A DNA stretch of 64,000 bases, from positions 62,170,369 to 62,234,368 of the forward strand of contig CM037777.1 in NCBI GenBank assembly GCA_021229015.1, in the 5' to 3' direction. Below the pieces are notes generated by a model. It saw only the letters and a program-made list of their open reading frames with translations. It was not told the DNA's origin and did no database searches. Both the position numbers and the translations under genes were made by a program. The stretch comes from Solen grandis (Eukaryota > Mollusca > Bivalvia > Adapedonta > Solenidae). This document shows, piece by piece, positions 35,818-47,860 of this stretch. How positions within the stretch are numbered: position 1 is the first letter of the stretch; every line of letters begins with the position of its first letter.

Positions 35818-38163
35818 AGCTTGACTATTCGAAGAATATGAGAGCTATTGTAGTCGCCCTGGCGTCGGCGTTGGCGTTGCAGCTTTTGGTTAAAGTTTTG
35901 CGTGCAAGTTAATTACTATCAACCTTATATCTCAATAACCGTTTATGGTATTGACTTGAAAGTTAATAAATATGTTCAGGGGCATCAGACAACCAAGGTA
36001 GATAACTCTTGACTAAATTTATAATGAATAATGGCCCCTTTTTAACTTAGAAATGTTGGTAAAAGTTTTGCATGCAATAGAAAATTTGGTTAAAGTTTTG
36101 CGTGCAAGCTTCTATCTTGTTTGTATCTCAATAACCGTTTATAGTATTGACTTGAAAGTTAATCAATATGTTTAGGGGCATCAGACAACCAAAGTAGATA
36201 ACTCTTGATGGAATATATTACAAATAATGGCCCCTTTTTAACTTAGAAATTTTGGTTAAAGTTTTGCATGCAAGATACTCTCATGCTTATATCTCAGTAT
36301 CCAGGCATGCGATTGATTTTAAACATCTTTAATATGTTTAGGGGTATCATACTTTCATGGTAGCTAACTCTTGATGGAATGTTACAAATTATTGCCCCTT
36401 TTTATACGCCCATCTTAAGATGGGGCGTATTATGTGAACACTCACGGCTGGCGGGTGGGCGTGGAACATTTGTTGTCCGGGCTCTAACTTCAATACCGTT
36501 TGCCCAATCCTTTTCAAACTTTCCACACATGTGCATGGCCATAATATCGCGGATGAGTTCGATATCCAGCATTATTGCGTGAATGACTTAGAAGTTACGG
36601 CCCTTGACGTACACAAAATACTTGAAATTGTGATTGTCCGGGCTCTAACTTCAATACCGTTAGTCCAATCCTTTTCACTTTCCACACATGTGCATGGCCA
36701 TAATATCGCGGATGAGTTCGATATCCAGCATTATTGCGTGAATGACTTAGAAGTTATGGCCCTTGACGTACACAAAATACTTGAAATTGTGATTGTCCAG
36801 GCTCTAACTTCAATACAGTTTGCCCATTTCTTTCCAAAGTTTTCACACATGTGCATGGCCATATTATCGCATGTGAGTTCAATATCCATCATTATCGCGT
36901 GAATGACTTAGAAGTTATGGCCCTTGGGGTACACAAAATACTTGAAATTGTGATTGTCTGGGCTCTAACTTCAATACCGTTAGACCAATCCTTTTCAAAC
37001 TTTCCACACATGTGCATGGCCATAAAATCGCGGATGAGTTCGATATTCAGCATTATCACGTGAATGACTTAGAAGTTATGGCCCTTGATGTACACAAAAT
37101 ACTTGATATTGTGATTGTCCGGGCTCTAACTTTAATATTGTTTGCCCAATCCTCTTTAAACTTTCCACACATGTGCATTGCCATAATATCTTGGCTGAGT
37201 TCGATATCCAGCATTATCATGTGAATGACTTTGAAGTTATGGCCCTTGATGTACACAACATACTTAAAAATTTGCTTGTCCCTAGTCCTAAATAGACCCT
37301 ATGAGGTGTTGTCAGATCTTGCAGTTAATTAATGGAAATGTATCAACAGTTTTTTTTTTATGATTAACATTCATTAACTATTGGGATTTTGGAATTATTT
37401 TGCTTATTTATGGACAGTAGCTTGTTTCTCTGAGCTATTTCTGAGAGTCCCCATACTATGATGGGCGTATTTTGTGGCAGTCCTGACCCTAAATTGTTAA
37501 CTTAAAAGTTTTGGTTAAAGTTTTGCATGCAAGATACTTTCATGCTAATATCTCAGTATCCAGGCATGCGATTGATTTTAGACATCTTTAATATGTTTAG
37601 GAGTATCATACTTTCATGGAAGATAACTCTTGATGGAATATGTTACAAATTATTGCCCTTTTTAACTTAAAAATTTTGGTTAAAGTTTTGCATGCAAGTT
37701 ACTTTCATGCTAATATCTCAGTATCCAGGCATGCGATTGATTTTAACATCTTTAATAGTTTAGGGTATCATTAATTTTGGTTAAATTTTTGCATTCAAGT
37801 TACTATCCAGCTTATATCTCTGAAATTGCTTGTGGAATTGACTAGAAAGTTAAGGAGCATCAGAAAACTAAGCAGAATAACTTTTGGACTGAATTTTATA
37901 CAAAATATGGCCCTTTTCTAACTTGGATTTTTGGTTAAAGTTTTGCATACACAGTGTTACTGTGCTTATGTCTCAGTAACTAGGCATGGGATTGATTTTA
38001 GACATCATAAAATTATTAAGGGGTATCAGACTATCAAGGTTTATCATTTTTGACTATTATTATGTACAGGGTATGTGAAGGGCAAGAATTGAAATAGATT
38101 TCATTTGATTTACCAACAAGCATTTTGAATAGTCGAGCGTGCTGTCCTCTGACAGCTCTTGTT
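35818..38163 (+). mobile_element. HINE-like element B2, containing a nested element C
   Basis: 5' AGCTTGACTATTCGAAGAAT and a GGCGTTGGCGTT tract; 3' GAATAGTCGAGCGTGCTGTC, hairpin GCTGTC-CTCT-GACAGC, then TCTTGTT. Internal units share TTTTGGTTAAAGTTTTGC and CTCAGTATCCAGGCATGCG. Bases 36404-37498 are an inserted element C. Confidence 0.85.
36404..37498 (+). mobile_element. HINE-like element C nested in element B2
   Basis: 5' hairpin ATACGCCCATCTT/AAGATGGGGCGTAT, then five units of about 160 bp (GTCCGGGCTCTAACTTC or variant at 36475, 36636, 36794, 36955, 37117), then GATGGGCGTATTTTGTGGCAG and a decayed end AAATTGTT. Outer flanks rejoin as GCCCCTTTTTAACTTAAAA, the normal sequence of the host element. 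Several open frames of 60-120 codons here are repeat translations. Confidence 0.82.
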
Positions 38164-38239
38164 AATCTAAATTGCAGCTTTCAAAATTTTTACTTAAGAC
38201 ATCTTTAGTGTTACAGAGTAACTGTTAAAGAAAGACATA

Positions 38240-38405
38240 TCCACTCTTTTGAATGACTGCTAAATTTATGACTTGATGTATATTAACTGAATTTAAAATG
38301 GTTTAAGAAATTTTCCTTGCCACATAGACTGTGTAGAATTTACTAAGCTACAATATCATATGATCTAACAGAGGAGACCCTGATCAGACAGCTCCTATAA
38401 GGTTA
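38240..38405 (+). repeat. Fragment of family 1 MITE
   Basis: TATGACTTGATGTATATTAA, then GACTGTGTAGAATTTACTAAG and GACCCTGATCAGACAGCTCC match the inner part of family 1; terminal repeats are lost. Confidence 0.6.
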
Positions 38406-38676
38406 AATCAATTGAGTATATTGGCTCAGTCTTTTAACTTAAGCTTTAAAGTTCCTGAAAGCAATTATAACATAAAAAGGCATACAAATTCAGAAAACTG
38501 CATAGTGTTTGGTATAAATCACAGAAAAATTGCAGCAGATGTAGAACACACTGGAAAACAGTCATTTTTGATGTAATGAATTACTTATGGATATAATAAA
38601 CTGTTTCTCACTTTTTATATGTAATAAACTTCCTGACCCGTAAATCAAAATATTGTGTCAGATTTTATTAGTTATT

Positions 38677-39984
38677 ATACGCCCGAAGGGCTGTATTATG
38701 TTATGCCGCTGGTCGTCCGTCCGTCTGTCCGTCCGTCCGTCCGTCCGTCTGTCCGTCCGTCCGTTAGCAATTTCGTGTCCGCTCTGTATCTTTTGAACCA
38801 CTTAATATAAATGAAAACTATTTGGCAGAAGTATCACCCAGAGTGAGAGGATGTGCAGAACATAGGTTTCAGATGGCTAGGTTCAAGGTCAAGGTCACAA
38901 TTCAAGGTCAAATATCTTAACTGGTGCAAAATTAGTATTTTTGTGTCCGCTCTGTATCTTTTGACCTGCTGGATGTAAATGGAAACTATTTGGCAGAAGT
39001 ATCACCCACAGTAAGAGGATGTGCAGAACATAGGTTTCAGATGGCTAGGTTCAAGGTCAAGGTCACAATTCAAGGTCAAATATCTTAACTGGAGCAAAGT
39101 AAGTATATTTGTGTCCGCTCTGTATCTTTTGACCCGCTGGATGTAAATGGAAACTATTTGGCAGAAGTATCACCCACAGTAAGAGGATGTGCAGAACATA
39201 GGTTTCAGATGGCTAGGTTCAAGGTCAAGGTCACAATTCAAGGTCAAATATCTTAACTGGTGCAAAATTAGTATTTTTGTGTCCGCTCTGTATCTTTTGA
39301 CCTGCTGGATGTAAATGGAAACTATTTGGCAGAAGTATCACCCACAGTAAGAGGATGTGCAGAACATAGGTTTCAGATGGCTAGGTTCAAGGTCAAGGTC
39401 ACAATTCAAGGTCAAATATCTTAACTGGGCAAATAGTATTTTGTGTCCGCTCTGTATCTTTTGACCGCTGGATGTAAATGGAAACTATTTGGCAGAAGTA
39501 TCACCCAGAGTGAGAGGATGTGCAGAACATAGCTTTCAGATGGCTAGGTTTAAGGTCAAGGTCACAATTTAAGGTCAAATATCTTAACTGGTGCTAAGTT
39601 AGTATTTTTGTTTGTGTCCGCTTCAAACAGATCATGACAGGTCCAACCACAGATAATAACTCCACAATTGACCTCATATTCACCAACATTGAAGACTGTA
39701 TATGTGGAACCAAAGAAGCATATTACACTGACCATAAACTATGTTGGGTTAGCTGGTAATGAGGTAACTCTTGATTAAAGCACTATTCACATAATAAGAA
39801 ACATGAAAAACCTATTTGTAGCCACTGTTATAATAAAGCCCTTGAAGATTAACATTGCCAATCCTTCTTGTTGAAATAATACTTTATATATACATGTTTG
39901 TGCTTATCCTTTTTGTCTTAGGATATTCCCTGACAATACATACCTTCGGGCGTATATTGCCCCGCTGTCAGCGGAGCTCTTGTT
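38677..39984 (+). mobile_element. HINE-like element D with captured sequence
   Basis: 5' ATACGCCCGAAGGGCTGTAT, then CGTCCGTCCGTCCG repeats, then units of about 168 bp (TTGTGTCCGCTCTGTATCT at 38941, 39109, 39278, 39441), then unrelated sequence 39620-39930, then CTTCGGGCGTATATTGCC, hairpin CCGCT-GTC-AGCGG and AGCTCTTGTT. The 5' ATACGCCCG and 3' CGGGCGTAT are subterminal inverted repeats. Confidence 0.82.
39631..39759 (+). pseudogene. LINE endonuclease-like fragment inside element D
   Basis: An open frame of 42 codons ending in TAA reads IMTGPTTDNNSTIDLIFTN, then acidic and turn residues, then a TDHKLCW motif. STIDLIFTN..(T/S)DHK is the C-terminal signature of the APE-like endonuclease domain of non-LTR retrotransposons. 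No reverse transcriptase follows; the frame stops shortly after. It lies where the sixth repeat unit of element D breaks off (GTGTCCGC at 39614), so it was captured by, or inserted into, the element. Confidence 0.6.
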
Positions 39985-41545
39985 TATTTCAGTTATATTT
40001 CTCCTATGAAATCTGGGACATAAATCATACAAAAATTGCAATTTTTTCCAGGAATTTGTGATCTATTTAGCCATTGGGTACTAACTTGCTGTAAATATAA
40101 TTAGAATTTTGAGGATTTTATTATTAATCGGAAAATATGTCTGATTACAAACCTTTGCTTAGAAGATAAAAAAAAAACATTGTATGTTTTTATCTCTCGA
40201 GATTGTAGATATTATGGAACACTCTAGGTAGGTGGTTAAGCCACATCTAAACTTGGTCAGCAGATTAAGGCCCTGTAGAAGAATAAGTGAAAGGTATAAC
40301 AAACAATCTCATGACAATGGCTAAATGACAGAATTTAATGTCCAACATTTGGTATATGGACCATACATTAGGTCTTCATCAGGGATAAAATCAATGCAAA
40401 ACAGTTACTAAAGTAATACAAACTTAGGTACCAAAATGGTGTCATTATGTCTAAAAATAGATGTTGTGATGTTGATTTTGGTCTAAATGTAAATAATGAT
40501 AAAAATGAACATGACCTGATCAAATGCTCACAAACAGTCACAAATCAAAGGGCACATTGTGTTGAAAGACTGTCAGCAAGCTTTACATGCTGAACTCTAA
40601 CTCTAAACCCATGTGCTAGCTCACCAGAGCAACAGTTCAATGGTTGAGTGCGAAACTACTCTAAAGTCTAAATATATATAGAAATAGAAGAAAATAAAAG
40701 TTTCTTGGTCAGACACGCTAGTACACTGTAGCCATTGGATAACCAAATAATTATGTGTCTTTCCATGAAGTGGGTAGGGAAACATTTTGATTTTGTGCTT
40801 TCTGTCTGTCAGGATGGATGTCACAAATCATGTCAGCTCCATAACTTGGTCATTCCTTGATAGATTTTCGAAATTACTTGACAGAAATGTTAACCAATGT
40901 TAGACAATGTGTTGCATGCAATGCCCATGTCTGTATGTCAAAGGTTGTAGTCACACTTAAGAGGTGAAAGGCTATAAACCCATATAGTGAATTAATGGTA
41001 GTGACATGCTGTAATTTTGACATGCATCAGTGGATTTTCAGGATGTTTTTATACCTCCAAAATGTGGCATTAGACATTATCTGATTATAGACGTGATACC
41101 ATAAATTAGCATTTATGGGATGCATCTAATATATGGTTAGTGGGTGGGTGGGGGAAACATATGTTTTTAAAAACTCTAGTTTGATTTAGATTTTAGGTAA
41201 ATGGTTAAACATTAGGATTGGGATGAAGGCGTATGCATCCATGCTATTATTTCTGGAGTTGATTATTAATGGATGGTGAAGTTTCATAACAGTTTCTGGA
41301 TGGTAATGGCCTGCCACTTCCATCATGCCATCAATCAAACCTGCAATTACTCTCAGATCCGATTCTGTCCTTTACGGGTTTTAATCTGTAATCACTGAGA
41401 AATGCCTGTCACGTATGACAGGAATTTTATGCATGCAGGTATTAGGTTACAGAAATGATATATTCACGTCTGCCTCACCAATGTTTCTTCTACCCAGTAG
41501 GTGATTTTCAGAAATTCAACTCTTTTGCTCACCCATTCATTATAG

Positions 41546-41780
41546 TTAACACTTTACCTCATGAATATTCATGTACAAATTTATGACTTGCTGAAAATGA
41601 ATTTACAGAACTTTAAATTAATGGTGTATGAAATAATGAAAATAATGCAGTGCAGATTATATAGAATCCAAGCTACAATACTGAATGAGCAAACAGAGAA
41701 GACCCTGATCAAACAGCTGCCTGATCTTGGCCTGTTTTGCCGATGCGTGAATGTCTCGATATGATCTAAAAGGTCAAAAC
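41546..41780 (+). mobile_element. TTAA MITE, family 1, right end decayed
   Basis: TTAACACTTTACCTCATGAA at the left, the inner GAGCAAACAGAGAAGACCC and GATCAAACAGCTGCCTG segments, and a right end with little left of the inverted repeat. Confidence 0.65.
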
Positions 41781-44699
41781 ATTGAATATTCATGAGCCTA
41801 TAAGAATGAACACCATTGGAAGAAAATTAGTTTCAGATTTAACATTTGCACAATGGATTACAATTGTGTTTGCATCATTTTATTGTCATATAAATTAGTG
41901 GAAATTATTAGTATGAGGATAATTTGTATGAAATATTTGTTGATGCTTGAAGTGTTTATTACATGACAACATGGCCCAGTAAAAATTATCAAAAAAATTA
42001 TAAAATGTAATCAGCATGACTAGCATTGGTTGTCCATGAAGGACATCTCAATTAACAGTATTCAATCAGACTTAAAAGCTATACAATAGCTACCCTGGGA
42101 TGATAGGTAGTCAATGGTTGACCTGGTCTATACAGAATGACACAGTGTTTTGTCTGTGATACTGTTTGTGAGCAGCTAACCTAAGCAGGCATGGGGAAAG
42201 ACAGGGCTTAAATTTCACTGTGAAAATTGGTTAGGTGCATTAATTTGTCATCGCTCTGGTGTTGTCGTCGGCATTATCATTGTCATTAGCGTCATTGTCA
42301 TGAAAAACATTAACCTTGACCATAACCTCTAAACTATTAAACTGTCTGTCATCAAACTTAATATACTTGTTCATCTCACTAGGGCTACATTCCCATCAAG
42401 GGCCATAACTTTTAGGTTCATTTTGACAAAATTTATCTAACCCTTGAAAAAAAAGCCAAACAGATAGCATTGGCATGCAGTGTCTTGTTATTATAACTTA
42501 TTATTTAATCAATAGCACCTTGTACAACCCAAACAACATAAAACAATGCTTTGAATAAATAGATAAACATCAGAACAGCATCTTGGCTCCTGTGTCAGAT
42601 CAGAACAACATCAACAACATCAGGAGAATAACATTATACGGCTTTAACAAATTGGTTTTAGAAACTTCCCTGCAGGACAAGCTGAGCTTGGTATTGATTG
42701 GAAATATGCAATGATTGATATTGGAACCAATTAATCTAGCAGGGAAAATGTGGAAATATCTCTGATTCTCTCGTATCACTTTCTGATGTGCTTGTGGTCG
42801 TTGTATCTGGTAAGCTTGTTTGTTTGCTGTTGAATTCTGGGTAATATTGCTAATAGAAAAAGTTTCTGGTTTCTGGTCAGTGTATGTCCTACATTGGTTT
42901 GTCTGGTTCTGTGTAATGATCACATTCTTTCCCTTTTGGAGGACCACTTCACATTCTGAAGGACATCACTCCTTATTACCAAGGCAGTCAGAAAAAAAAA
43001 ATCTGAAACAATTCTGTAAGCATGTTTAGAGTATTCAGATTGTTGTGTAGTCTTTATGGTGTTGGCATTCCACCGATGAAACTGAGATTTGATCCTATAT
43101 AGGCAATATTGTATGTTAGGGATATTTGGTGGCCCTGTTTGGACACATGGATTTTTTTCCCATGTTTCTTCCCACATCATGCCCAGGTGACTGTCACCAT
43201 CTGTGCCTATGAGAAGATTTCATAAGTGATATCATCCTCCAGTCTGTTAGCTGTAAATCTATAGCTTATCCAAATGGTCCAAATGTAATCCTTAAAAACG
43301 TCTGCAACTGTAGTGCTCAGTAACTGCTAATAGTCATGAAAATGGTGGCGAGTTGGTTCCCTGCTTGCATATGAGTGCAAATGCTAATGTCAGCAATGAT
43401 TAATGGTTACTGAACGTACGGCAGGTTATTACTATATGAAGTATCATGATGGTATATGAAGGACCTATCAGACCAGATCAACCTGCAGGTCATTATATGT
43501 TATCACTCCTTGTATCTTAAAGAGCAGAGGGTAACTTCAAAACATTTGCGCATCGGTTTCTGAGTCTGATCTGGATTTTTGATTGTTATACCCGCAGATG
43601 CGAAGTATATGGGGCTATATGGAATCATATCCATCAGTTGGTCAATCCGTCCTTCTGTAGACGAGATTTGTCCACCCTATTTCTCGGCTACCTTTGGTCA
43701 GACTTTGAAGAAACTTTACGAGACTGATAAGTACCAAGCCTAGTTGCATATATTGTTGGCATGTCATGATTTGCTTAATTTTGAATGAGTTATGGCTCTT
43801 TGTTTTATTTTTCAAGACTGTCTGACATGGTAACAAAGTGACAAAGCAGTATTTTGGGGTATTCATCATCTTCATTCTTGTTTATCATGACATAAAATAA
43901 AGCAGTTGAGTGGTCTAGGGTATTAATGTCAACCTTGATACTTCTAAATCATCTGAAAAACTTGATTTGCCTCAATTAAGCTGTGCCATGCTGGTGTAGG
44001 CAAATATTGGTCACAGTTGCAGACGGCATATTGCAGATTTATGTTTCCAAATCCACTAGACTCATCTCGGAAGCCGTCTGATATTCTGACATGTTGGCAG
44101 TTACTTTAGACACAGACCTGCATATTTAATCACGGCAGTAGAAACTGTTTACTCTCACCCTGTTATTTGCTTCATTAAGTTTTTATGTCTCAAAATAGAA
44201 AATGCCCACCCTGCTATATCATAGTAAACTTGATATAGGCAGAACTGAAAGAATAGACAAACAGGAGGTATAACTAGTGACTTCTTACATAATGCACAAA
44301 GCAGACTAACACCTCAATATTTCTGGTATTTGTTCAGTTTATTAGTGCACTACCGGTATTAAATACATTTGAGGGGACTATAAGGTTTGCCCTACATCTG
44401 TCCGTCCGTCTGTCAGTCCGGATGTCTGGAAATCTGTATCCCGTGATAACTTAAAAACTGTTCAGGATAATATTATGAAACTTGGTATATGAATAGATGG
44501 CAGTATGGAGATTCTGAATGTCACTTTGTTGTTTTTTCTTGGACCAAAATTCTGGTTGCTATGGTAACGAACAAGTATGCATCTCACTGGAAGGGGACTC
44601 ATGTGTTGTGTGCAACACCAGTTACTAGTTCAGTTTATTTCCTGTTGCAATTTATGATTTAGACAATTATGTTTTGCATGAGAGATGATTTATATCACA

Positions 44700-44975
44700 T
44701 GCATTTCTACTACCCCGATCGGAATTGGAAGATGGTAGGTTCAATACTCAGTCAAGACATACCTGAAAGTTGTGAAGAATGGTTACTGACATAGCTTCTA
44801 TATTTACTTGGCGCTTTACATTTAAAGGTAGTTCCAGGACAGGTTGGGCTGTGACTCAGGGTGTGGTATCATGTCACATACTGCAGTGTGGCAGCACTAT
44901 ATCAGTTTCAAATAGACATAGTCTCCAAATGACTGAAATACTGATGGAAGGAAGTTTAAACCCAATAAACAAACT
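44700..44975 (+). mobile_element. tRNA-derived SINE, common family
   Basis: Decayed head (GGTAGGTTCAATACTCAG as B box), body ACTTGGCGCTTTACATTTAA, GTGGTATCATGTCACATACT, GTCTCCAAATGACTGAAATA, tail CCCAATAAACAAAC. Confidence 0.8.
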
Positions 44976-45754
44976 GTACAAATTTGAATGGCATACTTTG
45001 TCTTCTGTTAAGTATGTGTGGAATTTACAGAAATAATGAATTCATATAATGTTATGTATGCCCACAAGAGACACCATGCTCTTTTAAAACATTATTTTTC
45101 AATCTTTATTTGTTTCTAGCTGAAGTTTCAGAAAATTCTCGTTTCCCAGTGGGTATAGAACTTAAAACTGCAAACCCATTATTAATTAATTGATAAATTA
45201 ACTAACAAAGCATACAAACTGCTGTACTGTGAGTGACCTTTGATATAAAACTTCTTTAAAATTACTTAATGATGACAATTGAGTCATACCAGGGGAGTTT
45301 TCTTTATGTAAAAATATAATTAATTTCATTGTTAAAAAATAGTTTCCATGACAATATTAATATGATGGACTTTCTCTTAATTGGGAAACAGTTAATACAG
45401 GAAAACCTTGCTTTAAGACCACCTCGGAATTAAGACCACTCATTTATGGAACCAATGATTTTAAGTACTGTTCTGACTATAAATTTCTCTATTAAGACCA
45501 CCTCGTTAATTAGATCACTTTTTGCTGGAACTGATGGTGGTGATCTTAAAATGGAATTGAGAACTTCTGCTTATGGTTGGAACTAGGCTCTTTTCAGTCT
45601 AGTGTAAGCTGGTTCCAGAGGTCCATACATCAAACACATGACTGGTAGTTTTTTCTTGCCTATCTTATACTTTTAAAGTGTTATCTTGATTATTTTGCTT
45701 AAAAGAATCTATGCTATAAGTCCTTTCATTATTTTATAAGTATACCCATTATTC

Positions 45755-45976
45755 AGCTGTCCAATATAGTGAGTTCAGTTTGAAACATTGGCAAACACAG
45801 CAGACCCAGATCAGACAGCTCATAGGAGCTGCAGTCTGATCAGGGTCTCTTGTGTTTGCTAATATAATATTGTAGCTCAGAATCGACACAGTCTTTGTGG
45901 CAAAGAAAAATCCAATATTTCCAATAACATTTCAAGTACTCATCAAATCATGAATATTCATGAGATAAGAGGTTAA
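45755..45976 (-). mobile_element. TTAA MITE, family 1, reverse
   Basis: Ends at the right with CATGAATATTCATGAGATAA then GAGGTTAA. Inner CTCATAGGAGCTGCAGTCTG foldback and TTGTAGCTCAGAATCGACAC match other copies. The left end is unclear. Confidence 0.65.
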
Positions 45977-46557
45977 ATAATGCCAAGAAGCATCTTTCCT
46001 TTGTAGCTGAATAGGACAATGCTCTCTGTTGCCTCATTATAAGGGTGAAAGGAATAAAGAGAAATATATATTTTCAGGATGTGGAAAAAGATTCATTTTA
46101 ATGGAAGCGACCTAATGCGGGCCGATTCTTATATGCAAGTTTTGCCCCTCAAATCTCTTCTCTCCCATTCTGAGTACTATTAGTAAAGTACACAAAATTC
46201 ATTCTTTGCATTTCTTCTCTCGTTACATTGATATTATCTTATTGAGAAATTCTTATGACAGCATCATTTTATATGTCTCAATGCATTTTCAGGATTGTAA
46301 TCCCAAACAGTGCAGATGTAATGCCAGCAGAGCTACTTAATGAATTTATTTGTTAACAATAGATTTGCTTCAAGATCTTGAATGAACTAAAATAAATTCT
46401 GCCAACATCTCCAAATGGTATTGCATTACACCTTTCTGGAAATAGAATTGATGTTTATGATATTATTGAAATATTTGTATTTTCATGAGAAGCAGTATAT
46501 AATTTAGATCCATTATAACATGATGAAATCCAATATAATAATGGAATCCAAATTGTT

Positions 46558-47037
46558 TTAAAGTAGCTTGTTCACAGATGGTTATTGACTAAGAATTTGA
46601 TTTTTTAACTATATGTGTGTACATTATATACGTTTATAATACCCTTCTACAGACGCAATGTCACTCAATATGCAACTATCCGTGATTGTTAAAAAATGGA
46701 TGGTTTGTCCATCACAGGCAGTACCATCACAGGCGGTATTGAAACTATATTTAGACTGATAAAACTTATATTTAGATTCATTCACTTTTCCTGTATGTGC
46801 TGACTTCATAGGTTGTACTTATGAAATTGTTACCCTGAACTGGTGAAGGCGCCATGTCCTTTGAAGATATGGTATTCTATATTTAACTGATTTCGTCAAA
46901 GTTGCATTTGCAAAAATGGCATTTCCTGTGAAGTGTGACCTACACTCATCAGGAACCAAAGACTTCATAAACATTAATGAGGAAGAGTAGATTTTTGTTT
47001 TAATTTCTACCGATCATATGTGAAAGAGCTTCATTAA
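46558..47037 (+). mobile_element. Larger TTAA element, copy 1 (no internal MITE)
   Basis: TTAA then AGTAGCTTGTTCACAGATGG at the left; GATCATATGTGAAAGAGCTT near TTAA at the right. The interior (ACGCAATGTCACTCAATATG, AAAAAATGGATGGTTTGTCC, AGACTGATAAAACTTATATT) matches copy 2 at 51371-52074. It keeps an unfilled TTAA at 46605-46608 where copy 2 carries a MITE. Confidence 0.78.
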
Positions 47038-47689
47038 GGTACATTTTCATATACATACAGTGTTCTTCACTGTAGTTCAAAATTGTCAATTTTTGAACCT
47101 CAAATTTTCTAAATGACTAAATGAGTATTTTGAAACTTGTCTCTTTCTCTCTCTATATATCAAGGATTCACTTGACCACGTTTCAAACCCCAAGGGAAGC
47201 CCTGGCACATACTGGTAGTTATAATGCTGTCCAATATAGCATAGCCCTGAATTGGACCCCAATTTTTTTTTTTTTTATTATTATTATCATTGTTATGTAT
47301 TATTATTATTTTGTGATAATCCAGCAGAATTAAGGTACATTTTCATGTAATAATAAATGTGGTCCAATATACTTTGACCCCAAATATAGCATTATAATAG
47401 AGTTTCTTTGTACTTATTATATGTATAATATTTTATTGTCATATAAGTGATACATTTTTTTGTATATTTCACAGTTTCAGTTGGTAAGAGATGTAATGGT
47501 TGGTGATTTTTTTTAACAAAGATGTGTGTGTATGTATGTGTGCTTTGATATATAATCATGTGCCCCTTTTAACAGTTTCCTTTGCTTGATCACAGCTAGA
47601 AATCATGATATTTGTTTTATTTACCACTTTAACTTATTGTAAAGATTTAATTTCTGAAGTATGTTGTTGTTTTTAGAAGATAGTCATTA

Positions 47690-47860
47690 TTATTTTAGAC
47701 CCAGTATTATTGTACCATATCCTATGATTCTGTGTGGTATCATAGCCATTGTCTACAGTGTGATACCAGTCGGTGAGGCAGTGCTTTATCTGTCTCGTAC
47801 ACAATTAAGTCAAGAATTGACTGAAATATTGCTGATAAGACATTAAATCTAACACAACAA
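47690..47860 (+). mobile_element. Diverged SINE body
   Basis: GTGGTATCATAGCCATTGTC, ACAGTGTGATACCAGT, CTTTATCTGTCTCG, GACTGAAATATTGCTGATAA, ATCTAACACAACAAAC follow the order of the common SINE. Confidence 0.65.

Noticed and set aside
36379..37256. Chain of similar open frames (60-123 codons) starting MHGH.. that look like a protein repeat family
   Set aside because: They are translations of the 160-bp units of element C, mutually repetitive at the DNA level, with frames broken between units and no splice or start context.
42600..42947. Minus-strand open frame of 115 codons
   Set aside because: No recognisable domain, AT-biased composition, overlapping open frames on the other strand, and no splice signals that would make it an exon.
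46272..46357. Open block after a TTTTCAG acceptor (IVIPNSADVMPAELLNEFIC)
   Set aside because: Runs to a stop with no donor, and the phase does not fit the flanking FRMPD exons.
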